From NCBI RefSeq assembly GCF_003857035.1, contig NZ_QGSY01000143.1:1-41913 (forward strand): DNA of 41,913 nucleotides, given 5' to 3'. The position numbers and the translations under genes are program-made. The DNA comes from Micromonospora arida (GTDB lineage Bacteria > Actinomycetota > Actinomycetes > Mycobacteriales > Micromonosporaceae). The notes below the pieces were generated by a model, which worked only from the letters and a program-made list of their open reading frames with translations, had not been told where the DNA came from and did no database searches. Below, piece by piece: positions 1-5,899 of the stretch (its first letter is position 1; each line of letters opens with the position of its first letter).

Positions 1-1279
1 CACCGATGGTCGGCACCCCGCCCCCGACCATCGGTGGGGTGGGGCGGACCGAGGTGAGCGCGAGTTGCCCCTTGAGCATCCGGCCGCCGTCGGCGGTGAT
101 CCGCAGGTAGTAGTCGGCGGAGCAGGCGACGCCGTCCTCGTCGAGGGCCCGGATGTTCGCCCCGGCCGGGGTGGTGGCCTGGGTCTCGGACGTCTTGGCG
201 ATCTGGTTGCCCTCGTTGTACTCGTCGAACATGGACACGTACAGGCCCTGGGAGCCGAGCCGGACCATGTTGTAGATGTGCCGCCAGTAGAAGTCGCCGT
301 GTTTGCGGTGCCCGCCGGCGAGGTCGCCGGGCATCACGCAGGGCAGGTAGTCGATGCCGCGTGCCGCGCAGTCGGCCATGTCGCCGATGTTGACGTTGTT
401 GTAGTAGGAGTCGAGTTCCTCCACGGTCCTGGCCCGGTAGACCATCCACGGCGAGATCGCGTGGAACGCGTGGTAGACGTCGAGGAAGCCGGGGCGGGAA
501 TCCTCGATGCCCTGCCGCCACCAGGTGGGCACACCACCGATGACGTAGCAGCCCTGAGCCTTGAACCAGTTGATGACCTCCAGGCAGGGCCCGGGGGTGA
601 AGGGTCGGCTGGGCTCGCTGAAGCCGAAGCCCCAGATGCAGACGACCGGTTTGCCGTTCTGCCGGGCGTACGCCGACGACGCGGTGTGCGCGGCCATCTT
701 CGTCGTCCAGTCGGTCTTGATCTCCGATTGGAAGGTCAGCCAGTCGGTGACGTCGTACATGATGTAGAACTTGCGGTTGTACCGTTCGGCCGCGGAGCGC
801 ACCTTCTGCGTCATCGCGTCGCGGGTCGGGCCCTCGTCGCCCATCGGGTTGAACCGTTGCAGCGCGGCGGTGTCGCAGCCGTTCTCCTGCATCCAGCGGA
901 AGTGGGTGTCCACCGTCTGCTGGTCGTACGAGGAGAAGAGGGTGGCCGGCTGGCCGTTGCCCAGGTTGGGGTACGCGGTGGGATAGGTGCGCGTGTACTC
1001 GCGCACGTCCGGCCAGGACACGATTGTGGTGTTGGCGGGTGAGGGCGGCTGGAACCGGTCGCGGCCCCAGTGCCACCATCCGCCGATCGGCGCCCCGTCG
1101 CCGGGAGCGCTGAACCAGCCCTGGTAGCCGACCGTCACCTTGCCGACCACGTCCCCGGGGGGACTGGCGGCGTGCGCGGGGCTGGCCAGGGTGGTGAGCA
1201 GCTCGGTGGTGGTGGAGGCGGTGGCGAGCGCGGACCCGGCCAGCACCGATGTGACGAACCTGCGGCGGGAGACCGCCAT
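1..1279 (-). CDS. Secreted GH99/GH71-like glycoside hydrolase (3' end outside window)
   Basis: The frame is open from an ATG at 1279 to the window edge, giving 426 codons, so the C-terminus is missing. A GAAGGAG ribosome site lies just upstream of the start. The N-terminus carries a twin-arginine-type signal (SRRRFVTS, a hydrophobic stretch, then a likely AHA-A cleavage near residue 37), so export as a folded protein is expected. The mature start VGYQGWFSAPGDG followed by GGWWHW is typical of the GH99/GH71-like family, often labelled xylosidase/arabinosidase; later stretches such as YDVTDW and FDEYNEGNQI fit a (beta/alpha)8 barrel with acidic active-site loops. Substrate is not predictable; family members act on mannose- or glucose-containing polysaccharides. 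It sits beside a polysaccharide locus remnant and shares a TGATCGAT upstream element with the cellulase at 18906-20243. Family call is fairly secure, the substrate is not. Confidence 0.8.
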   Translation of the reverse strand, partial: MAVSRRRFVTSVLAGSALATASTTTELLTTLASPAHAASPPGDVVGKVTVGYQGWFSAPGDGAPIGGWWHWGRDRFQPPSPANTTIVSWPDVREYTRTYPTAYPNLGNGQPATLFSSYDQQTVDTHFRWMQENGCDTAALQRFNPMGDEGPTRDAMTQKVRSAAERYNRKFYIMYDVTDWLTFQSEIKTDWTTKMAAHTASSAYARQNGKPVVCIWGFGFSEPSRPFTPGPCLEVINWFKAQGCYVIGGVPTWWRQGIEDSRPGFLDVYHAFHAISPWMVYRARTVEELDSYYNNVNIGDMADCAARGIDYLPCVMPGDLAGGHRKHGDFYWRHIYNMVRLGSQGLYVSMFDEYNEGNQIAKTSETQATTPAGANIRALDEDGVACSADYYLRITADGGRMLKGQLALTSVRPTPPMVGGGVPTIG

Positions 1280-1354
1280 GAGGACCACTCCTTCGGGACG
1301 GAAGGCATTGACGGCCATCGTGGCAGCAGTCGATGCCGGCCCGCAAGAGTTAGA

Positions 1355-1378
1355 CTGATCGATGAAAATCCCGATCAG
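1355..1378. promoter_or_regulatory. Inverted repeat upstream of the GH99-like gene
   Basis: CTGATCG (1355-1361) and CGATCAG (1372-1378) form perfect 7-bp arms around a 10-bp AT-rich spacer, 76 bp upstream of the GH99-like start codon. It is the only clear dyad in the 124-bp gap 1280-1403, so it is a candidate operator. A chance dyad of this size is possible. Confidence 0.35.
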
Positions 1379-1403
1379 ATGACGGGAATTACGCGCTGGG
1401 TTG

Positions 1404-2456
1404 TCAGTGGCTGGCGGCCCGCTCCCGCGCCCACAGCGGGGACAGGATCTGGCTCGGGGCTTGACGGCGGCGGGCGTCGCGCACCGTTATCCGTACGCCC
1501 TCGGTGAAGCCGATCTTCGGATGCCACCCGAGCGACTCTCGCGCCTTCCTGGTGTCCAGCGCCATGTTGCGCACCTCGCCCGGCCAGGGCAGCGGCTCGT
1601 AGCGGGCCGCACTGTCGACGCCGGACGCCTCCCGGACCGTGTCGTACACCTCGTTGACGCTCGTCTGCCGACCCGAGGCGATGTTGACCACACCCACACC
1701 GTTGTGGTGACAGGCGACGGCGATCGCCTCGGCGACGTCGCTGACGTGGACGAAATCCCGGGTCTGGGTGCCGTCGTCGTAGATCACCACCTGCCGGCCA
1801 CCGAGCAGCGCATCGACCATCAGGGACACCACGCCGCAGTCGCTGCCTTCCGGCCGCGGCCCGTAGACATTTCCGAACACCATCGAGGTGTACGACAGGC
1901 CGTGCTGACGCCCGTACCAGTCGAGGTAGTGCACACCGGCGGCGTTGCTGACGCCGTACGGGCTCACCGGGGCGATCGGGTAGTCCTCCCGGACCGGCAG
2001 GTCACGGGCGGCGACACTGCCGAAGATGGCGCTGCTGGTCGCGTTGATCACCAGCCGTACGCCGCTGCGGGCGCAGGCGTCCAGCACGTTGACGGTGCCG
2101 AACACGTTCACGTCGGCGTCGTAGAGGGGTGATCGCTGGGCCTCGGGGACGCTCGACTGTGCGGCGAGGTGCACCACCACGTCCGGCTGCCACTGGTGGA
2201 TGATCTCGACACCCTCCGGCGTACGGATGTCACCCGAGACGACGTCCGCCTCGGTCAGTCCGCCGTACGCGGCGTCGGTCAGGTTTTCGATCCGGCCGGT
2301 GGAGAAGTTGTCGAGCACCCGGACCTGGCTGCCCATCAGCATCAGCCGGGCGACCACGTGGCTGCCGATGAAGCCGGCGCCCCCGGTGACCAGCACGCGC
2401 CCGGGAATCAGGTCCCTCGGCGGGTCGACAGCGACGGCAGTAGCGGGCAGGTCCAT
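1404..2456 (-). CDS. NAD-dependent epimerase/dehydratase (extended SDR) with altered catalytic motif
   Basis: A 350-residue extended short-chain dehydrogenase, probably acting on a nucleotide sugar (UDP-glucose 4-epimerase or dTDP-sugar type). The Rossmann motif VTGGAGFIGSH is at residues 24-33, followed by the nucleotide-binding aspartate in VLDNFSTG, the HLAAQSSV motif near 97 and a TSS triad region at 140-142. The start at 2456 is chosen because GAGGAG lies 6 nt upstream; the frame extends further but without a better site. The usual active-site YxxxK reads YGVSN: Tyr167 is present but the lysine is Asn171 (codon AAC). That lysine normally lowers the tyrosine pKa and binds NAD ribose, so catalysis may be weak or altered. 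It is divergent from the glycosyltransferase at 2676 and probably belonged to the same polysaccharide pathway. Confidence 0.87.
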   Translation of the reverse strand: MDLPATAVAVDPPRDLIPGRVLVTGGAGFIGSHVVARLMLMGSQVRVLDNFSTGRIENLTDAAYGGLTEADVVSGDIRTPEGVEIIHQWQPDVVVHLAAQSSVPEAQRSPLYDADVNVFGTVNVLDACARSGVRLVINATSSAIFGSVAARDLPVREDYPIAPVSPYGVSNAAGVHYLDWYGRQHGLSYTSMVFGNVYGPRPEGSDCGVVSLMVDALLGGRQVVIYDDGTQTRDFVHVSDVAEAIAVACHHNGVGVVNIASGRQTSVNEVYDTVREASGVDSAARYEPLPWPGEVRNMALDTRKARESLGWHPKIGFTEGVRITVRDARRRQAPSQILSPLWARERAASH

Positions 2457-2675
2457 TTCGGACTCCTCGGAACGACGGAACGGTCGGCCCGCTGCGGCAA
2501 CCGGACGGCCGCACACGACCGTAGCCCACCAAAGGCCACCAAACGGACGATCAGCCCGAATAACTTGCGTAGATATCACCCATTCATCACTATTCACCCC
2601 ATACCGCTAGTAATTTCTCCTCCGGGGGTGTCCGCCGGCATGCCCTGGCTGCACCGGACGGAGAGGGAGGACGGC
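2457..2675. promoter_or_regulatory. Divergent promoter region, locally AT-rich
   Basis: This 219-bp gap separates the divergent epimerase and glycosyltransferase starts. The stretch around 2555-2625 is clearly richer in A and T than its surroundings, as expected for promoters. No hexamer pair with good spacing stood out on either strand, so exact promoters are not called. Confidence 0.35.
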
Positions 2676-4031
2676 GTGTTGAGAGAGACTCCGGGCCCAC
2701 CACCGCGACAACCGGGCGGTGGCGTGACGAGCGCTCCCCTGCTGTCGGTACTGCTGGTCAGCTGGAACACCCGCGAACAGACCCGACAGTGCCTGGAGTC
2801 GCTGGCGTCGACCGCCGATCCCGATCTGGACTACGAGGTGGTGGCCGTCGACAACGGATCGTCCGACGGCTCAGCCGACCTGCTCGCCGACCAACCCCGG
2901 GTCCGACTGATCCGCAACAAGCACAACAACGGTTTCGCCGCCGCCGTGAACCAGGCGTACCGACGGGCGAACGGGCAGCTGATCCTGCTGCTCAGCAGCG
3001 ACATCCGGTTTCACCCGGGCGCGCTGTCCCGAATGGTCGACCATCTGCGGGAGCGGCCAGACGTCGCAGGGGTCAGCCCGCTGTACCTCAACCCGGACGG
3101 CACCTTCCAGCAGCACTACGTTCAACAGCCCAGCTTCGCCGCCACCATCGCGCTGGTGACCGCGCTACGCCGACTGCCCGGGTTCCGCCAGGCGCTGCAC
3201 CGGTTCCAGATGCGGGGCGAGGACTTCAGCCGTCCCCGGCAACTCGCCTCGGGCAGCTGCGTGCTGCTACGCCGCACGGCGCTCGGGCAGCAGACCATCT
3301 TCGACGAGACGTTCCCCGTCTACTGGAACGACGCGATCCTCGCGCGGCAGCTCGACCAGGCCGGGCACGAGCTGTGGATGCTTCCGGACGCCGTGGTGAC
3401 GCACAGCCGTGGCGCGTCCTGTCGGCTGCTCGGGCCGACCATCCGCTTTCGACACCTGCTGGGCAGCCTGGTCGGGTATCTGCGGATGACCCAGCCCCGG
3501 TACCGGTTGCCGGTGTTCCGGGCCGTGCTGCTCGCCGACCACCTGGTCAAGCGACTCTTCGGTCGATCCGTACCGCTGGGCCTGGGCGACCTGTTCGCCG
3601 CGCTGCGCGGCGACGTCGGCCCGCTGCCCGACGGTGACACCCGCGACTGGGTGGTGCTGTTCAGCCGAACCCGCTGGTCTGTCGACGGGCATCCGACGGT
3701 GCTGGGGCAACTGACGTCCGGGCAACGGTTGCTCTTCGTCGACCCGCCGGGACGCCGGCCGCGCTGGCGATGCGAGGTGAGCCCGATCGGCTCCGCGGCC
3801 TGGCACGCCATCGCACCGACCGCGCTGCCGCTGGGCGACTCGGTGCCGCTGGTCAACTGGATCAACCGGCGGATCGCGGCCGGTGCGCTGCGTGGCTGGC
3901 TGGACCGGCACGCCGGCGCTCGCCTGCTGCGACTCGACGACGAACGCGCCCGCGCGGTGCTCGGCCGCCTCGGCGAGGACGAGTTGCTGCCCGCCGGAGC
4001 GCCACGGCCGGTGGAACGGTCGCCACGATGA
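2676..4031 (+). CDS. Family 2 glycosyltransferase with a partial GT-B-like C-terminal segment
   Basis: A 451-residue protein. Residues ~15-300 form a GT-A fold of the rhamnosyl/galactofuranosyl-transferase type: SVLLVSWNTREQ at the start, VVAVDNGSSDGS for nucleotide binding, NNGFAAAVNQ, and LLSSDIRF in place of the usual DxD-like motif. The GTG start at 2676 follows GGGAGG with 5-nt spacing; no better site exists upstream. After the GT2 domain, about 130 residues (DWVVLFSRTRW, LLFVDPPGRR, a paired-helix segment, LGRLGEDELL) resemble the N-terminal half of a TuaH-type GT-B enzyme, but the nucleotide-sugar-binding half is absent. The stop codon overlaps the next start (ATGA), so the 3' end looks native and an internal in-frame loss is possible. 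It probably adds sugars to a cell-surface polysaccharide at the membrane. Confidence 0.85.
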   Translation: MLRETPGPPPRQPGGGVTSAPLLSVLLVSWNTREQTRQCLESLASTADPDLDYEVVAVDNGSSDGSADLLADQPRVRLIRNKHNNGFAAAVNQAYRRANGQLILLLSSDIRFHPGALSRMVDHLRERPDVAGVSPLYLNPDGTFQQHYVQQPSFAATIALVTALRRLPGFRQALHRFQMRGEDFSRPRQLASGSCVLLRRTALGQQTIFDETFPVYWNDAILARQLDQAGHELWMLPDAVVTHSRGASCRLLGPTIRFRHLLGSLVGYLRMTQPRYRLPVFRAVLLADHLVKRLFGRSVPLGLGDLFAALRGDVGPLPDGDTRDWVVLFSRTRWSVDGHPTVLGQLTSGQRLLFVDPPGRRPRWRCEVSPIGSAAWHAIAPTALPLGDSVPLVNWINRRIAAGALRGWLDRHAGARLLRLDDERARAVLGRLGEDELLPAGAPRPVERSPR

Positions 4032-4224
4032 GAGTGCCGACTGTCGCGCCCGGTGTGCTGCTCGCCGGCGCCGGGCTGGGCGCGGTGCTGACCGTGGTCA
4101 CCCTGCTGCCCGGACCGGTCGGCCTGGCCGCCGCCATCGGCGTGCTGTGTGCGGGGGCGTTCCTACTCTGGCCGTGGGCCGTGCTGCCGGTCGGCATCAT
4201 CGGCGGCGCGGTGGTCGGCGCTAC
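4028..4224 (+). pseudogene. Truncated membrane protein, O-antigen ligase/polymerase-like N-terminus
   Basis: An ATG at 4028 overlaps the glycosyltransferase stop by four bases (ATGA), so the two were translationally coupled. The first ~65 codons encode two strongly hydrophobic segments (VLLAGAGLGAVLTVVTLL and FLLWPWAVLPVGIIGGAVVG), the start of a polytopic membrane protein. Coding sense stops abruptly next to 4224, where the oppositely oriented exporter gene ends (stop 4225-4227); the frame then runs on as antisense of that gene to 4813. The context (glycosyltransferase, epimerase) suggests an O-antigen ligase/Wzy-type protein, but two helices cannot prove it. It is most likely a deletion remnant. 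Confidence 0.6.
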
Positions 4225-5394
4225 TCAGGCCGAGAAGTTGCGGAACAGCAGGGACGCCAGAGCGAGCGCCAACGCCAGGTTGAACACCGTGGCACTGGCG
4301 AACACCGCCACCGGTCGCCAACCCGCCTCCCGCAGCGACGCGACCCGGACCTCCAGGCCGATGCTGACGAAGGCCAGGATCAGGAACCACACGCGCAGGT
4401 CGTTGACGATGGCGATGGTGGCCTTGCCGTCCGCGCCAGCCGCGTCGAGGTACCAGGTGGCGATGACCGAGGCCGCGATGAAGCCGAGGACGAACTTCGG
4501 AAACCGCGTCCACAGCTCACCGAGGCCCGGTCGGGCCGCGCCGGGCCGTCGTTCCACCCGCAGGGTGAAGTACGCGGTGAGCGCGACCGCCACCACACCC
4601 ATCAGGGCATTCTGGGTGACCTTGACGATGCTGGCGATCTGGAGCGCCTCCTCGCCGGCGAGCGCACCCGCCGCGGTGACCGCTGCGGTGGTGTCGATGT
4701 TGCCACCGATCCAGGCGCCGGCCACCGCGTCGGAGAGCCCGAACACGTCGGCCAACCAGGGCAGGACGAAGATGGACGGCAACGCGAAGACGATGACCAG
4801 ACTCGCCGTGTAGGCCAACTGCTCGCGGCGCGCCCGGACCGCGCCGGCGGCGGCGATCGCCGCGCTGACCCCGCAGATCGACACCGCCGACGCGAGCAGC
4901 GCCCGCAGCTTGTCGTCGAGGCCGAACCTGCCGGCCAACCACCAGGTGAACAGGAACACCCCGCTGATCAGCAGAATCGCCTGGGCGATCGCCGGGCCGG
5001 CGGCGCTGGCGATGACGGCCAGGTTGATCGACGCCCCGAGCAGCACCAGCCCGGTCTTGATGAAGAACTCGGTCCGGAACGCGGCGGAGATCCGGTCCCG
5101 CCACCCGAGCAGCGTGACGGCGACATTGCCGAGCAGGCCGAGCAGGATCGCGTAGACCGGGTACTCGACCGCCGCTCCGATGTCCTCGACGGCGGTGCCC
5201 TCGGCCCAGGCCGGAACGTTCTGCTCCAGGTAGCGGGTGAGCGCGGCGAGACCGACCACGATCAGCAGGCCGAGCGCCGTCCACGCCCAGAACGCCCCGT
5301 CACGCGCCACGCTGGTCGGCTCGGCGGGATCGGCGGTGGAGGTGGCGTCGGCCGGGCCGGGCTCGTTGCCCGTGCGGGTCACGTCGGCGGTCAT
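4225..5394 (-). CDS. YeiH-family putative sulfate/sulfite exporter
   Basis: A 389-residue integral membrane protein of the YeiH/UPF0324 family, annotated as putative sulfate exporters. A polar N-terminus of ~35 residues precedes about ten hydrophobic helices; LLGLLGNVAVTLLGW, FIKTGLVLLGASINLAVI, GVSAAIAAAGAV and GNIDTTAAVTAAGA match the conserved family blocks. The start at 5394 overlaps the stop of the small upstream gene (TGATG), indicating translational coupling; the frame is open to 5553 but that part reads as antisense-type sequence. A sulfur-type leader peptide and a palindromic promoter lie upstream, supporting a sulfur-related substrate. Known: family members are linked to sulfite/taurine metabolism. 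Inferred: this one exports sulfite or sulfate when sulfur is in excess. Its 3' end abuts a broken polysaccharide gene. Confidence 0.87.
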   Translation of the reverse strand: MTADVTRTGNEPGPADATSTADPAEPTSVARDGAFWAWTALGLLIVVGLAALTRYLEQNVPAWAEGTAVEDIGAAVEYPVYAILLGLLGNVAVTLLGWRDRISAAFRTEFFIKTGLVLLGASINLAVIASAAGPAIAQAILLISGVFLFTWWLAGRFGLDDKLRALLASAVSICGVSAAIAAAGAVRARREQLAYTASLVIVFALPSIFVLPWLADVFGLSDAVAGAWIGGNIDTTAAVTAAGALAGEEALQIASIVKVTQNALMGVVAVALTAYFTLRVERRPGAARPGLGELWTRFPKFVLGFIAASVIATWYLDAAGADGKATIAIVNDLRVWFLILAFVSIGLEVRVASLREAGWRPVAVFASATVFNLALALALASLLFRNFSA

Positions 5395-5540
5395 CAGGGC
5401 ACCAGCCCGGCGGGGATGGCACCCAGCAGGACCAGGGCGAGCAGGGCCAGGCCGAGGATGGTCGCCACCCAGTCCTCGTTGAATGCGAGCCGGGACGCAC
5501 CGTCCGTCGGCGGGGTGGGCGGTGGCTGGTCGGATGTCAT
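5394..5540 (-). CDS. 48-residue single-helix membrane protein coupled to the exporter
   Basis: A short gene starting at 5540 behind a strong GGAGGT site (5-nt spacing) and ending in a TGATG overlap with the exporter start. The protein has a proline-rich polar start, then NEDWVATILGLALLALVLLG, a single transmembrane helix preceded by an EDW motif, ending in IPAGLVP. From memory, an EDW-plus-helix segment forms the N-terminus of many single-chain putative sulfate exporters, so this looks like the first helix of the transporter encoded as a separate polypeptide. It could be a true split subunit or the product of a frameshift in an ancestral single gene; the good ribosome site and neat overlap favour a working two-gene arrangement. 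Confidence 0.72.
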   Translation of the reverse strand: MTSDQPPPTPPTDGASRLAFNEDWVATILGLALLALVLLGAIPAGLVP

Positions 5541-5556
5541 GGCGTACCTCCATGGT

Positions 5557-5591
5557 GGTGAACCGATCCGGCCGTGCCGGATCGGTTCACC
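5557..5591 (-). promoter_or_regulatory. Perfect 16-bp hairpin in the exporter leader
   Basis: Arms 5557-5572 and 5576-5591 are perfect reverse complements around a 3-base loop. On the minus strand the hairpin follows the leader-peptide gene and ends just before the GGAGGT ribosome site of the small membrane gene (start 5540). It could be an attenuation terminator (no T run, which is common in actinobacteria), a structure controlling ribosome access, or a protein-binding dyad. Confidence 0.65.
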
Positions 5592-5672
5592 AAGCGCGGT
5601 GACGAACGTGCGGAGCCGCGCCGGGTCACGAGCCGGCGGCGCGGCCGGAAGAGGAGTGCGGTGCTGCGGTGC

Positions 5673-5765
5673 TCAGTCGGTGCCCGGTGCGCCCGGACAG
5701 AGCTCGCTGGCGGTTCGCATCAGGTCGACGACCCGACGCGAGGTGAGGAGCGGACCAACCGGCAT
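5673..5765 (-). CDS. Putative leader peptide of the sulfur-type actinobacterial family
   Basis: A 30-codon gene on the minus strand. Its core LTSRRVVDLMRTASELC closely matches the pattern LTSRRHVDLxRxxSxxC of the short 'putative leader peptides' found upstream of sulfur-assimilation genes in actinobacteria. The ATG at 5765 lies six bases after a possible -10 (GAAAAT), so the mRNA may begin at the start codon. The single cysteine near the end (residue 22) is the usual landmark; slow translation there when cysteine is scarce is the presumed sensor. The 16-bp hairpin follows 82 bp downstream, then the two exporter genes. Function as an attenuator is inferred; the sequence match is seen directly. 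Confidence 0.75.
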   Translation of the reverse strand: MPVGPLLTSRRVVDLMRTASELCPGAPGTD

Positions 5766-5800
5766 TCCCGTATTTTCCTACCGACTCGATAGGAATTCAA
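5766..5800 (-). promoter_or_regulatory. Leaderless promoter with a 21-bp near-perfect palindrome in the spacer
   Basis: On the minus strand TTGAAT (5795-5800), a 17-bp spacer and GAAAAT (5772-5777) precede the leader-peptide ATG by six bases. A 21-bp palindrome at 5775-5795, arms TTCCTACCGA and TCGATAGGAA around a central C, matches at 9 of 10 pairs and overlaps both hexamers. Its placement suggests an operator for a sulfur- or redox-sensing regulator. The regulator is not in the window. Confidence 0.65.
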
Positions 5801-5845
5801 GACCGTCGACCCGAATTCTCGCTCTGCCGTGCCGACCCACACGGA

Positions 5846-5883
5846 CGACGGGGCCGGAGCCGTCGCCGGCTCCGGCCCCGTCG
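5846..5883 (-). terminator. Hairpin terminator after the beta-helix gene
   Basis: Perfect 16-bp GC-rich arms (5846-5861 and 5868-5883) with a 6-base loop lie 17 bp beyond the stop of the beta-helix gene. It separates that gene from the exporter operon transcribed in the same direction. Confidence 0.75.
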
Positions 5884-5899
5884 GTACGCCCGAACTCCG

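Noticed and set aside
65..1042. 325-codon plus-strand frame at the left edge
   Set aside because: It lies opposite the GH99-like gene, which has a signal peptide, ribosome site and family motifs; the plus translation is Val/Gly/His-rich shadow sequence.
2169..2675. Upstream extension of the glycosyltransferase frame
   Set aside because: It runs antisense to the epimerase and through the divergent promoter; the GTG at 2676 has a good ribosome site and homology starts after it.
4225..4813. Continuation of the truncated membrane protein frame
   Set aside because: Beyond 4224 the translation is Ala/Thr/Ser/Arg-rich antisense of the exporter, with no membrane segments.
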